Source of the DNA: Paenibacillus radicis (ex Gao et al. 2016)
GTDB lineage: Bacteria > Bacillota > Bacilli > Paenibacillales > Paenibacillaceae
Direction: 5' to 3'
Length of the DNA: 64,000 nt
NCBI RefSeq assembly: GCF_014641555.1
Contig: NZ_BMHY01000015.1
Span: forward strand, 1-64,000
The notes beneath the pieces are model-generated. The model did not search any database. It was given only the letters and a program-made list of their open reading frames with translations, and was not told the origin of the DNA. The translations under genes and the position numbers were made by a program. Positions 36,442 through 46,147 of the stretch are shown here, in pieces. Every line of letters starts with the position of its first letter. Positions within the stretch are counted from its first letter, which is position 1.

Positions 36442-38190
36442 ATGAAACAGAAGAACACATTGTGGCGTCTTACAGCTTACTGTTTTAAGCACAAAATCAG
36501 TTACACTTTTTTATTTATAACAATGTTTGTCGGTATAGGATTGGATCTTGGCACAGCCTGGTATCTAAACAAAATTACAGATGCAGCAGTCACTCAAACT
36601 CAAACACATTGGCCCCTTCTTATTATCATAGGCCTTATCATCCTTTTTCTTACGGTTGCAAACATTTATTTGGACACCTATTTAAAATCAAAGGTCTCCT
36701 CACAAATCAGGAAAAATATTCGTATCGATACACTCAAGAAAGTACTTTGTCTCCCTGCAAGTCATTTTAATGAAAATCATTCCGGAGAGCTTCTAACACG
36801 GATGACAAATGATAATCAGGCGATTGGTACAGCATGCAGTAATACCATACTTTCTTTAATTCGCAATCCAATCCTGGCAGTATCCTCATTTATTTATTTA
36901 ATGACAATCAATTGGAAACTGGCTTTAATTTGTGCGCTTGTTGGTCCAATGACCCTTCTTGTCGGAGGTTTATTCGGAAAAGTTCTTCGACACAATTCAC
37001 AACAATTACAAAGCCGGATTGGAACATTAACCTCCGTACTGCAAGAGATTTTGAATTCAAGTACTATTTTCAAAACTTTTGGACTTGAAAAAAAATTACT
37101 TACTAAATTTATCTTGAATAGTGAAGATATCAGTAAATTTGAAATTCGCGGAGGGAAAATTCAGGCTTCGCTATCTGCAACGGCTAATGCGGTCGGCCTT
37201 TTATCCTTTATCGTAACCTTCATTGTGGGGGCTTACTTTGCAGCGTCAGGCTCTATGACTGTAGGTGGCTTAATCGCTTTTATACAGCTTATGAATCATT
37301 TGACCTGGCCATTTAGCGGTCTAGCTTCTTCTTGGGGAGAACTCCAGCAAGCACTTGGTGCCGCAGATCGGATTTTTAAGACGATGGACGAAAAAGCTGA
37401 GTTCCATGAAATTCCTGCACATAAAATGAATCATGCATTTAACAAAATAGAAGTTGCCGGGCTAACATTCGGTTACAATACAGAACGATTGATACTGAAT
37501 GATGTCTCGATAAATGTAGAGGCGGGACAAAAAATTGCATTAGTTGGTCCAAGTGGTGGTGGAAAAACGACTATCTTTAAAATGCTATTAGGTTTATTTG
37601 AACCTGACAAAGGCCATATACAGATAAATGAAAAAAATGTGAGGGAGATGGAATTGCAAGATTTAAGAGGCTATTTCTCATTTGTGCCACAGGAAAGCTT
37701 TATGTATTCTGGGACCATCCGAGAGAATATTGCCTTCGGAAAGCTAGATGCTTCAGAGGAAGAAATCACAGCAGCCGCAAGGGATGCTAATGCCTTAGGA
37801 TTCATTTCAGAACTCCCTGATGGCTTGGATACTCACATTGGTGAGGGAGGGGGCCGTTTGTCAGGCGGTCAGAAACAAAGACTATCAATTGCTAGAGCTC
37901 TGCTCAGAAATGCACCAGTTTTGTTGCTGGATGAAGCAACAGCAGCGTTAGATAACGAATCCGAGCGGTTAGTTCAAGAGGCATTGGATCGTTTAATGGC
38001 CGGAAGAACAACTTTCATCATTGCACACAGGCTTTCTACTGTTCAACACGCGGACCAAATCATTGTAATAGAGAATGGAACGGTAGCAGATAAAGGAAAA
38101 CATGAGGAGTTATTACAATCTAAAGGCCTATATTATAGACTTTATAATAGTCATCTTTTAGCCGCTTCTACAATTGAAGCAAGTGCATAA
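36442..38190 (+). CDS. ABC exporter, fused membrane and ATPase domains (BmrA/LmrA-like)
   Basis: Half-transporter of 582 residues, expected to work as a homodimer. Residues 15-310 hold six membrane helices. The ATPase domain (about 335-575) shows Walker A GPSGGGKTT, Q-loop FVPQESFMYSGTIRENIAFG, signature LSGGQKQR, Walker B VLLLDEATAALD and H-loop IIAHRLSTV. ATG 36442 has AAGGGG five bases upstream; the frame is open 46 codons further but without a site. It probably extrudes a lipophilic drug or lantibiotic-like compound. It could also export or give immunity to the NRPS product, but that is only suggested by the nearby phosphopantetheinyl transferase. Confidence 0.9.
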   Translation: MKQKNTLWRLTAYCFKHKISYTFLFITMFVGIGLDLGTAWYLNKITDAAVTQTQTHWPLLIIIGLIILFLTVANIYLDTYLKSKVSSQIRKNIRIDTLKKVLCLPASHFNENHSGELLTRMTNDNQAIGTACSNTILSLIRNPILAVSSFIYLMTINWKLALICALVGPMTLLVGGLFGKVLRHNSQQLQSRIGTLTSVLQEILNSSTIFKTFGLEKKLLTKFILNSEDISKFEIRGGKIQASLSATANAVGLLSFIVTFIVGAYFAASGSMTVGGLIAFIQLMNHLTWPFSGLASSWGELQQALGAADRIFKTMDEKAEFHEIPAHKMNHAFNKIEVAGLTFGYNTERLILNDVSINVEAGQKIALVGPSGGGKTTIFKMLLGLFEPDKGHIQINEKNVREMELQDLRGYFSFVPQESFMYSGTIRENIAFGKLDASEEEITAAARDANALGFISELPDGLDTHIGEGGGRLSGGQKQRLSIARALLRNAPVLLLDEATAALDNESERLVQEALDRLMAGRTTFIIAHRLSTVQHADQIIVIENGTVADKGKHEELLQSKGLYYRLYNSHLLAASTIEASA

Positions 38191-38215
38191 AAGCTCCAAA
38201 TAACGAAAAAGCAAA

Positions 38216-38258
38216 CCGCCCTTTCGCTTCTTAATAGGAAGTCGAAAGGGCGGCATTT
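38216..38258 (+). terminator. Terminator after the ABC exporter
   Basis: Perfect 11-bp stem CCGCCCTTTCG (38216-38226) with its complement at 38243-38253 across a 16-nt loop, then ATTTAT. The stretch up to 38374 contains nothing else that I can name. Confidence 0.75.
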
Positions 38259-38374
38259 ATGTTTCACTTCGCTAATCCCGCGGTCTGCTCACAAACATCC
38301 AGCACACAGAATAAATTCCTTCATTCGCATACCTTTAACGCTGCAAAATCACAAAATCATCACAAGAATAGATT

Positions 38375-41029
38375 TCAATTACACTTGCTGTACCCGCAAT
38401 TGCTGCATTGCTTGCAGCCCTCAATATTTATCAATGCTGCAGAGCCGCATGAAGGACAGAGATCCAGCGAGCTGATCTCACCATGTTTGTGCTGCTGCCC
38501 AACCCCGTTCTCTGCGCCGCTTGCACTCGACTCCGACACACCCGCACTCACCACCGGAGCCGAAGCCGCCTGCTCATCGACGCTCTCCATATGCGTCTCC
38601 AACGCTTTCGCTACCGCATCCGCAATCGACTCCACACGATTAACGCCGAAGCCAATCGCGCCGGAGCCGCCAATCCCTTTCAAATGCTTGATCAGCAGCT
38701 TCACTTTGTTGCCATGATCGCCGTAACGCAGAAACAGCGAGCACACTCTGCCCAGCGCTTCTGCCATCGCGAACACATCGGAGCCCGCTTTGCCAACGTT
38801 CAGGAAAATTTCAGCTGGCGTTCCGTTGAGGTCGTTAATCGTAATATAAGCCATTCCGAACGGCGTATTGATCTTATACGTCGCGCCGCGCAGCATCTGC
38901 GGCCGGCGTTTGTAGGCTTGATCGACTACTCCCGTTTTAGCCGGCTCCTCTTTCACCTCCACCATACTAACAGCACTTCCCGTAGTTAACCTTTCTCCAA
39001 CGGCCTCATCCGTAGTTCCCGCTTCGACCGTTCCCTCCTCAGCCGCCTCGTCCTTTTTCCCATCTTCGACCACGACTGCTTCATCCGCCTTTTTCTCTTC
39101 ACCCGGAGTCGACAACACCTGTACATCCCGGCTGCCATCGCGATAGATCGTCACACCTTTACAGCCGAGCTCGAAGGCCATCTCGTACAGCTCCTTCGTC
39201 TCCTCCACAGTGAAATCATTCGGGCAATTGGCCGTCTTGGAGATAGAGCTGTCGACCCAGCGCTGAATAGCGGCTTGAACCCGGATGTGATCTTTAGCCG
39301 ACAGGCTCATAGCCGTTACAAAATAATCCGGAAGCTCTTCACCGGGATGAGCATCCTTCCATTGCTGTGCGATCGGAACGAGCTGTTTGTCATAGCCGAG
39401 ACGGCTTTGGCGGTAATACTCAAACGCAAAGTAAGGCTCAATGCCAGTTGAGGTGCCAACCATCGTTCCCGTACTGCCAGTCGGTGCCTGCGTAATGACC
39501 GTTACGTTGCGGATGCCTTGGCGCTTCACGGCTTCACCAACCTCCGGGAACGCCTCGATTATATTACGCATAAAACCGCTTTGCACATATAGATCATGCT
39601 CGAAAGCCGCGAAAGAACCCTTCTCCGCAGCAATTTCACTGGATGCCAAATAAGACTCTCTCGCGATAAAACCGTACAGCTCATCGAGAAATACGAGCGA
39701 TTCCGGACTGCCGTAACGGATGCCGAGCTTGATCATCAGCTCGGCAAGCCCCATCGTCCCGAGCCCAATCCGGCGCTCCCGCTTCTGATTATCCTCATTC
39801 TCCTTGAAATGATAAGGCGTTGTATCGATCACATTGTCGAGAAAACGAACCGACCAGCGGGTTACTTTCGCAAGCTCCTGCCAATCAACCGCGTGACTCG
39901 CCTCATCGTAAAATCGCGATAAGTTAATTGCCGACAAATTACATACGCCCCAGCCCGGCAAACCCTGCTCGCCGCATGGGTTGGTGCTGATGATGGGATT
40001 GAAATACCAGCTGTTTGACATCTGGTTGTAGTATTCCATGAATACGACGCCCGGTTCTGCTGACTTCCAAGCAGATTCAATGATCAAATGCCAGATGTCG
40101 CGGGCGCGAACGGTTTTGTACGGAATCACTTTTTTCCCCAGCTTCCGCCATGCCTCCAGATCACCTTCCCATAGCTCGTTGTACTCGGGATCCTTCGTAT
40201 CCGGAAAAACAAGCTCCCAGTCCGAATCCTCCTTCACCGCTTTCATAAAACCGTTGCTGACGCACACAGACAGATTCGCATTCGTCACTTGCCCCATCGT
40301 CTGCTTCACCGTGATGAAATCTATAACATCGGGATGCCAATCATTAATCATCAACATAAGAGCGCCCCGCCGACTTCCGCCCTGCTCGATCAAACCCGTT
40401 GTATAGCTGAATAGCCCTCCCCACGAGACAGAGCCGCTTGACGTACCATTCACTCCTGCCACGATAGCCCGGCGCGGACGCAGTGATGAGAGATTGATGC
40501 CAACTCCGCCGCCTCTGGCCATAATCTCCGTCATTTCGGTCAAGGTCTGCATAATGCCGCCCCGGCTGTCCTTTGGCGATGGAATGACATAACAGTTGAA
40601 CAGTGTCAGCTCCTCACTCGCCCCTGCTCCCGCAGCTATCCGCCCGCCCGGTACAAGCTTCCAATCGTCCAAAATATAGCGAAAGCGCTCGGTCCATACG
40701 CTTCGAGTCTCTTCATCCTTTTCCGCTCCAGCCATAGCCGCAGCCAGCCGATCCCACATCTCGTCCGGTGTATGCTCGATCGTCAGCGTCAGCTTGTCGA
40801 CGGTAGTCTCTACCGTATCCCCGCTCCGCATCTTAACCTGTACATCATCGCCGTCCCGCGAGATGATCTCCCCGACTTCTTTTGCCGGAAATTTCGGATC
40901 GTCTTTAGTTAGCGCTAATACAATATCGCCTGCTTTGGCCTTGCTCGTATCTGCATTTTTCCTAGCGTACCGGTCCAAAAATATTTTTTCGCTTAAACCT
41001 TCCAACCGATTGTCTCCCGCTTCACCCAC
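38375..41029 (-). CDS. nrdJ: Adenosylcobalamin-dependent ribonucleotide reductase (class II)
   Basis: Protein of 884 residues that reduces ribonucleotides to deoxyribonucleotides using a B12-generated radical. Visible hallmarks are LFNCYVIPSPKDSRGG, ARGGGVGINLSSLRP, NPCGEQGLPGWGVCNLSAINLSRF and ITQAPTGSTGT. Residues 640-720 are a low-complexity Glu/Ala/Val insert. The C-terminus has a TSCPEC-like tail with CPSCG and CKQCSNCGYSKC, which would hold zinc and the thioredoxin-reducible cysteines. GTG 41029 has GGGGAGG 8 nt upstream. Two NrdR boxes flank its -10 region, so NrdR repression by dATP is expected. I saw no cobalamin riboswitch. Confidence 0.95.
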   Translation of the reverse strand: MGEAGDNRLEGLSEKIFLDRYARKNADTSKAKAGDIVLALTKDDPKFPAKEVGEIISRDGDDVQVKMRSGDTVETTVDKLTLTIEHTPDEMWDRLAAAMAGAEKDEETRSVWTERFRYILDDWKLVPGGRIAAGAGASEELTLFNCYVIPSPKDSRGGIMQTLTEMTEIMARGGGVGINLSSLRPRRAIVAGVNGTSSGSVSWGGLFSYTTGLIEQGGSRRGALMLMINDWHPDVIDFITVKQTMGQVTNANLSVCVSNGFMKAVKEDSDWELVFPDTKDPEYNELWEGDLEAWRKLGKKVIPYKTVRARDIWHLIIESAWKSAEPGVVFMEYYNQMSNSWYFNPIISTNPCGEQGLPGWGVCNLSAINLSRFYDEASHAVDWQELAKVTRWSVRFLDNVIDTTPYHFKENEDNQKRERRIGLGTMGLAELMIKLGIRYGSPESLVFLDELYGFIARESYLASSEIAAEKGSFAAFEHDLYVQSGFMRNIIEAFPEVGEAVKRQGIRNVTVITQAPTGSTGTMVGTSTGIEPYFAFEYYRQSRLGYDKQLVPIAQQWKDAHPGEELPDYFVTAMSLSAKDHIRVQAAIQRWVDSSISKTANCPNDFTVEETKELYEMAFELGCKGVTIYRDGSRDVQVLSTPGEEKKADEAVVVEDGKKDEAAEEGTVEAGTTDEAVGERLTTGSAVSMVEVKEEPAKTGVVDQAYKRRPQMLRGATYKINTPFGMAYITINDLNGTPAEIFLNVGKAGSDVFAMAEALGRVCSLFLRYGDHGNKVKLLIKHLKGIGGSGAIGFGVNRVESIADAVAKALETHMESVDEQAASAPVVSAGVSESSASGAENGVGQQHKHGEISSLDLCPSCGSAALINIEGCKQCSNCGYSKCN

Positions 41030-41085
41030 TTCAGCAGCCTCCCCTAATTACGAATTGGCTTTCCATGCATGGCCTTACTACGAAA

Positions 41086-41134
41086 TCACAATATATTGTG
41101 TATTACTTACATTATAACATACTACATATTGATT
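41086..41134 (-). promoter_or_regulatory. nrdJ promoter with two NrdR boxes
   Basis: Box 1 (41086-41101) contains the perfect palindrome CACAATATATTGTG. Box 2 (41119-41134) keeps 13 of 16 NrdR consensus positions. Their cores are 33 bp apart, about three helix turns, as in known nrd promoters. Between them on the minus strand lies TGTTATAAT, an extended -10 (41111-41116), so the boxes bracket the polymerase site. Confidence 0.8.
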
Positions 41135-41299
41135 TTCATTATCCAGAAGTCAAATAGGCTTATAGCGCTTAGAGCGCTTATCTGGCGTAAGGTCAACCCT
41201 TTTCATCGATCTTATTCTACTCCTCTTTCTTATGAATATCCGACAATAGGGTCATACTATAGGCAACTATCTCTTTTTTCCCGAAAGGAGCCTGCAATC

Positions 41300-43120
41300 T
41301 TGTCCTCTACCACTAACCACAACAGCGATCTAGCTGGGGCAGCAGCCGCTTCGAACGCTATCGCAACCCGCAAGCTGCATCCATTGGTTGACCTGAAGCT
41401 GGACCGTTCCTGGTTCGAAGAGCTTCAAAGCCGGATGGCCAAAAACGGCCCTTGGGACGACTGGACGTTATACCAGCTGTCAATGGAAGCCGAGCAAGCG
41501 AAAAAAATCGACAGCTTCGAGCATTTGCAGTGTCTTCGAACGCTGCCTGCATTGGAGCCTATGCCGCATCAAATCAGTACGGCCCGCAAAGTGCTGCATG
41601 AAATGGGCGGCCGCGCCATTCTCGCCGACGAAGTGGGACTGGGCAAAACGATTGAAGCCGGCCTCGTCCTGAAGGAATATTTGGTTCGCGGTCTCGTTCG
41701 CCGCGCGCTGATTCTCGTGCCTGCCTCCCTTGTCTTGCAATGGGTAAGAGAGCTGAATCAGAAATTCGGCATAGCGGCCGTCGCGCAAAAGAAAGAGCAT
41801 ACCTGGCATTACGACGTCGTCGTAGCCTCTATCGATACCGCAAAGCGTGACCCGCACCGCGAGCTAGTGCTGGGCACTGACTATGACCTCATCATTATCG
41901 ATGAAGCGCATAAGCTGAAAAACAAAAAAACGACCAACTATCAATTTGTCGTCCAGCTGCGCAAAAAATATTGCCTGCTGCTAACCGCCACGCCCATTCA
42001 AAATGATCTCGATGAGCTGTTCAATCTCATCACGCTGCTTAAGCCGGGGCAGCTCGGCGGGCAAAGCGAATTTGCCGCCAACTTCGTTGTCGATAAACGT
42101 TTGCCGAAAAATGAAGACCAGCTGCAAGACGCATTGTCCAGCATCATGATCCGCAATCGCCGCGGCGACGGCGGCATTTCGTTCACGAAACGAATTGTCC
42201 GCAATATTCCGCTGGTGCTTTCAACCGAAGAGCAAGCTTTGTACGACGCCGTAACCGGCTTCGTCCGGGAACGATATGACGAAAGCGGCGGCGATCTGAC
42301 CAGCATGCTCTCCCTCGTCACCCTTCAACGGGAAGTATGCAGCAGCCGGGATGCCGTATTTGTAACGCTCGTCAATTTGTTCAAGAAGACGGCCGAGGAC
42401 TCTCCGATGCGACCGAAGATTTGGGAGCTGGTCGAGTTTATCCGGAAAATCGAATCCAATACGAAAGCGCAGAAGACGCTGGAGCTCGTTCAGCAAATGA
42501 ATGAGAAAGTCATTATTTTCACGGAATACAGGGCCACACAAGAGTATTTGCTGCAGTTTTTCCGCAACAATAATATGGTTGCTGTTCCTTACCGGGGCGG
42601 AATGAACCGCGGTAAAAAGGACTGGATGATGGATCTGTTCCGCGGGCGCGCACAGGTGCTTATCGCGACAGAAGCCGGAGGTGAGGGCATTAATCTGCAG
42701 TTTTGCCACCACATGATCAACTTCGATCTGCCCTGGAATCCGATGCGGGTCGAGCAGCGGATCGGACGGGTTCACCGTCTCGGACAGACCGAAGATGTCC
42801 ATATCTACAATCTATGCACGGTCGGCACCATCGAAGAGCATATCGTCAATCTGCTTCATGAGAAAATCAATTTGTTCGAGCTTGTCATCGGCGAGCTGGA
42901 TCATATACTGGAACGGTTTGAAAAAGGAGAAGGCTCGCTGGAGCAGCAGCTCGCCCGGGTATTGCTCCAATCTGGCGGCAGCAATGCAGATCTGAGTAAA
43001 CAGATCAATGAGCTCGGCAGCTCTATCGTGAAGCTGCGCAACGAGACGGCCGATCCTTCTGCAATTTTGACGCAAATGACGGCTTTAGGCCAGAAGGTGG
43101 AGGTGGAGATTCGTCCATGA
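41300..43120 (+). CDS. yqhH: SNF2-family DNA helicase/translocase
   Basis: Protein of 606 residues with a two-lobed helicase core. Motif I is LADEVGLGKTIEAG (about residue 105), motif II IIIDEAHKLKNKK, motif III LLLTATPIQNDLDELFNLI, and motif VI QRIGRVHRLGQTEDVHIYNL. The start is TTG 41300, nine bases after AAAGGAG; the frame extends back to 41069 but that part overlaps the nrdJ promoter and has no family similarity. It overlaps the next gene by 4 bp. The pair matches Bacillus yqhH-yqhG; the cellular role is not established. Confidence 0.9.
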   Translation: MSSTTNHNSDLAGAAAASNAIATRKLHPLVDLKLDRSWFEELQSRMAKNGPWDDWTLYQLSMEAEQAKKIDSFEHLQCLRTLPALEPMPHQISTARKVLHEMGGRAILADEVGLGKTIEAGLVLKEYLVRGLVRRALILVPASLVLQWVRELNQKFGIAAVAQKKEHTWHYDVVVASIDTAKRDPHRELVLGTDYDLIIIDEAHKLKNKKTTNYQFVVQLRKKYCLLLTATPIQNDLDELFNLITLLKPGQLGGQSEFAANFVVDKRLPKNEDQLQDALSSIMIRNRRGDGGISFTKRIVRNIPLVLSTEEQALYDAVTGFVRERYDESGGDLTSMLSLVTLQREVCSSRDAVFVTLVNLFKKTAEDSPMRPKIWELVEFIRKIESNTKAQKTLELVQQMNEKVIIFTEYRATQEYLLQFFRNNNMVAVPYRGGMNRGKKDWMMDLFRGRAQVLIATEAGGEGINLQFCHHMINFDLPWNPMRVEQRIGRVHRLGQTEDVHIYNLCTVGTIEEHIVNLLHEKINLFELVIGELDHILERFEKGEGSLEQQLARVLLQSGGSNADLSKQINELGSSIVKLRNETADPSAILTQMTALGQKVEVEIRP

Positions 43121-44043
43121 ATGAGAAGCAAGTGCATAAGTTCGTCCACCGGTACTTAGAAGCAACGGACTGCGCCATATTGGAGAAGTCTCCGGCGCAT
43201 TTTACCGTTAAGCTGTCTCCAGCAGCAGATCGCGAGTTAACCAATCGCCCGTATTACTGGGGCTTCGTGGATCGTACCGGAACTCCGCCCGAGACGATGA
43301 CCTTTCTCTTCGTCACCGATAAGCAGAAATATGAATCGCTTGCTGCAGCTCCTGCACTAACACCGGAGGAAGCGGCGGCCAACGCGGCATTGGGCCGTTC
43401 CATCGGATTTGTGCCAGGCAACTTGACGAATGGCACTCGCACGCCGCGCGAGGATCTTTATTTTGGTTCCCGTAAGCTGGAGCAATTGTTCACGGCCGCC
43501 AAAACCTACGGCAGCTACGTCAATTTATTTCAGGAACCGGAAAAAAGGGCGAACACCCCTTTTCAATCGACACCCTATACGGCTTGGCTTGGCGTTAATA
43601 TGCGCGTCGAGTTCGCTTGCGACATGAAACGAGAGGAAATTCACAGCTACGGCGTGTCTCTGGCGACAGGAAGCATCGTCGAGCAGTTCCATGATCAGTT
43701 GCAAGCATTGCGGTTAACGCCTAGATTGCCTGCAAATGTTCATGTGGCGAAAAACGGCTTATCGCTATCTAAGGCACTGTCGGTGGTGGAGCAAGCGCTC
43801 GAACGCAAACTGAAAAATTATGATTATAGCTGGGCAGCGGCAGCCTCAGAAAGGCTGCAGGAAGAACTGGATCGGATTGACGGTTATTACGAGCCCTTGA
43901 TCAAACACGCCACAGAGGAAACAAAGCCTGCCATCGAAGAGCAATACAACCAAAGAAGACAGGAAACCAGGTGGCAATTCGAGCCGAGGGTGACGGCATC
44001 CGCCATAAATTGCGGCATCTTTCATCTCGAAGGCATCGATTAG
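43117..44043 (+). CDS. yqhG: YqhG-family protein
   Basis: Protein of 308 residues, matching Bacillus YqhG in length, in its N-terminus (VHKFVHRYLEATDCAILEKSPAHFTVKLS) and in its place immediately after the SNF2 gene (ATGA overlap). No catalytic motif or membrane segment is visible. There is a helical, glutamate-rich region near 245-290. The function is unknown; the tight coupling suggests that it works with the helicase. Confidence 0.88.
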   Translation: MNEKQVHKFVHRYLEATDCAILEKSPAHFTVKLSPAADRELTNRPYYWGFVDRTGTPPETMTFLFVTDKQKYESLAAAPALTPEEAAANAALGRSIGFVPGNLTNGTRTPREDLYFGSRKLEQLFTAAKTYGSYVNLFQEPEKRANTPFQSTPYTAWLGVNMRVEFACDMKREEIHSYGVSLATGSIVEQFHDQLQALRLTPRLPANVHVAKNGLSLSKALSVVEQALERKLKNYDYSWAAAASERLQEELDRIDGYYEPLIKHATEETKPAIEEQYNQRRQETRWQFEPRVTASAINCGIFHLEGID

Positions 44044-44174
44044 CGGAATCAGACGGAATCCGCATTCATCCGTCAAAAATAGAACGTGACGAATCGCCGC
44101 AAGAGCGACAATAACCAACAGCCTTCCCGAGCTTGTCCGCATACAATGAATAGGAACAGCGGATTCCATTAAAT

Positions 44175-44203
44175 AAAGCAGGCTGCATGGGCAGCCTGCT
44201 TTA
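44175..44203. terminator. Terminator after yqhG
   Basis: AAAGCAGGCTG and CAGCCTGCTTT pair perfectly over a 7-nt loop. The outer A/T tracts allow use in both directions, and it sits 130 bp after yqhG and just before the next start. Confidence 0.75.
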
Positions 44204-44220
44204 ATGAAAAGAGTGAGTAT

Positions 44221-45126
44221 ATGCGTAAATGGTTGCAAAAAATAATAACGTCGGCTTTAGCAATCGGATTGCTTTTATCCCCCATGACAGTAAGTGCTGT
44301 TAATGGGACAGCAAAGCCTATCGAGCAAAGCAGTACTTCCGAAATATCATCCCTGCTGGGCAACTGGATAGCCGAGATGGCCAAGCAGCCGGATTTCCGT
44401 TCATGGAAACAAGCCAAATTCGAATTGATGCCTTTAGGACCCGGAACCCATAACTGGCTAGCCCTTATTAAAGGTACGAATGGCAAAACCGCTGGCTATG
44501 TCGTCGTACAAGCAGTCGAGAAAGGCGGCTATACGATCGGCGAGTACGGCCTAGGTCAATACTTATATAACGAACAAACGCTGCAGCAATCTTTGCGGCA
44601 GCTCTCCCTCATCCATCCATCTGCAAATCAGCAGCTATACGTGCATCCCCTGCTCGCGGTTTGGAAAACGAGCGACGATAAACGAATTATCTATAGCGAT
44701 GCTATGAGCGGTGAAGGGCTTCCCCTTGACGCACGAAAGTGGGAAACGGCAAGCACGAAGGAAGCGCAGCTTGCCGCTGCACTGCCTGCTATTGATTTAA
44801 CGAAGAAAACTGTTAAGTTGCATGCAGTCGTTTCTAATCCCTCGTTCGATCCGTACGGCAAGCTGCCATGGCTCACAGATGCCGCACCGCTTCAAGCCAG
44901 CTCTAAAGATGTATCGAAGCTTCTATACGCTATCAAAGCTAAAAAACAAGTGCAATACATCGCCGAACGCTATGGCGGCGACATGCTGTATGCCTGGTCC
45001 GTTACCGGCTACCATGACTGGAATAACGGCATCGTCTATGCCGCATTAGAAACAGACGAGCTGGGCGAAAGCCGCCGTTACATTCCGGCTCAGCTGCTTG
45101 CTGAACTCGGACGCTTTTACCGTTGA
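44221..45126 (+). CDS. Exported protein of unknown function
   Basis: Protein of 301 residues with a Sec signal peptide (basic MRKWLQK, hydrophobic core to about residue 20, likely cleavage after TVSA near 26). The mature chain has no lipobox and no membrane segment. The segment LALIKGTNGKTAGYVVVQAVEKGGYTIGEYGLGQY (about 80-115) looks like a small beta domain that occurs twice in loose form, the second ending ...NNGIVYAALETD. I do not recognise the family. Its end overlaps the convergent YqzE gene by 10 bp. Confidence 0.72.
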   Translation: MRKWLQKIITSALAIGLLLSPMTVSAVNGTAKPIEQSSTSEISSLLGNWIAEMAKQPDFRSWKQAKFELMPLGPGTHNWLALIKGTNGKTAGYVVVQAVEKGGYTIGEYGLGQYLYNEQTLQQSLRQLSLIHPSANQQLYVHPLLAVWKTSDDKRIIYSDAMSGEGLPLDARKWETASTKEAQLAAALPAIDLTKKTVKLHAVVSNPSFDPYGKLPWLTDAAPLQASSKDVSKLLYAIKAKKQVQYIAERYGGDMLYAWSVTGYHDWNNGIVYAALETDELGESRRYIPAQLLAELGRFYR

Positions 45127-45311
45127 CGCTCTGCGCGTCCTCTCCACCATAACAATAAGCTCATCGCGCCCACGCCAAACCAACGCGTCATCCAGTGCTC
45201 CCTTTGCGCTTTGGCTGACGCTTTTGTCTGCTTACGCTCAGCACGGGGCGTTTCCATATAGTGCACAACCTGTTCCGTTACGTATTTAATCAAATCATCG
45301 CCGCTTGCCAT
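45117..45311 (-). CDS. yqzE: YqzE-family small protein
   Basis: Protein of 64 residues. The N-terminal pattern DDLIKYVTEQVVHYMETPRAERKQ matches the YqzE family, known from Bacillus near the comG region and of unknown function. The C-terminus has a hydrophobic segment, WFGVGAMSLLLWW, that could touch the membrane. ATG 45311 has GAGGTG six bases upstream; GTG 45320 would be too close to it. It is divergent from the amidase gene. Confidence 0.82.
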   Translation of the reverse strand: MASGDDLIKYVTEQVVHYMETPRAERKQTKASAKAQREHWMTRWFGVGAMSLLLWWRGRAERQR

Positions 45312-45436
45312 ACCCATCACCTCATTTATTTGTTAATACAAGTTTGCCCGCTGCCCTCCGTTAATAAACGTGTATGAGTTTTCCTCCAATAAGCCACGAT
45401 AAGGATGTTGCACATGTAACGGAGGAGGAACGATTT

Positions 45437-46147
45437 GTGTTGAAAATGCTGCAGCTTGCCGCTGCCTTACTTATGCTGCTTCCCATCAGTCTTGCTGGCG
45501 CATCCCCGGATCCCGATGCTGCCGATGAACCGCAATCCGAGAATGACAGCGGCTGGACTATGCCCTCCGCTAACATACTGATCGACGCGGGGCATGGCGG
45601 CATTGACGGAGGAGCTTCTGCGGACTCGGTACTTGAGAAGGATATTAACCTGGCCATCGCTCAAAAGTTGTATTTGCTGCTGAATAGCCAAGGCATTTCC
45701 GCCGTATTGAATCGAACCGGGGATTACGCCCTTAGCGATGATAACCGTTGGCATATTACCAGATCACGGCATCGCCGCGACTTGTCCCAGCGCAGACAGC
45801 TGACAGAGGAAATTGACACGCAGCTGCTTGTCAGCTTGCATGTCAATGCGACCAAAAACCGTTCGAAGAGCGGACCGATAGTGCTCCACCAGGAAAGCGG
45901 GGAGAGCGCTTTGCTTGCTTTTTGCATTCAGGATGCGCTCAATCGCCAACAAGAAACGACCTTCTATCCGCGCGAAGGCAAGCCTTTCTATTTGCTGCGC
46001 CGGGTAGATCAGCCAGCCGTTATTGTCGAGATGGGCTTTATAAGCAATGATGCAGACCGGGCGATGTTAACCGATCCTCGTCAGCAGCTCGAAATTGCGA
46101 ATGCCATAGCTTCAGGGATTCGGCAATATAAATGGATCACTCGGTGA
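45437..46147 (+). CDS. N-acetylmuramoyl-L-alanine amidase (Amidase_3 family)
   Basis: Enzyme of 236 residues that cuts the lactyl-amide bond between muramic acid and L-alanine. The zinc ligands are in ILIDAGHGGIDGG (His), KDINLAIA (Glu region) and LLVSLHVNAT (His), and the catalytic Glu is in PAVIVEMGFISND. An N-terminal hydrophobic stretch (LQLAAALLMLLPISLAGA) acts as a signal or anchor, as in the sporulation amidase CwlD, which it resembles in size. The start is GTG 45437, eight bases after GGAGGAGG. Its last 36 bp overlap the convergent deacetylase gene. Confidence 0.9.
   Translation: MLKMLQLAAALLMLLPISLAGASPDPDAADEPQSENDSGWTMPSANILIDAGHGGIDGGASADSVLEKDINLAIAQKLYLLLNSQGISAVLNRTGDYALSDDNRWHITRSRHRRDLSQRRQLTEEIDTQLLVSLHVNATKNRSKSGPIVLHQESGESALLAFCIQDALNRQQETTFYPREGKPFYLLRRVDQPAVIVEMGFISNDADRAMLTDPRQQLEIANAIASGIRQYKWITR

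Noticed and set aside
41069..41299. 77-codon N-terminal extension of the SNF2 protein
   Set aside because: It overlaps the nrdJ promoter and NrdR boxes, has no ribosome site and no family similarity; TTG 41300 has AAAGGAG at proper distance.
41030..41299. Cobalamin riboswitch before the B12-dependent nrdJ
   Set aside because: The leader between promoter and start is only about 75 nt and no B12-box-like stretch was found.
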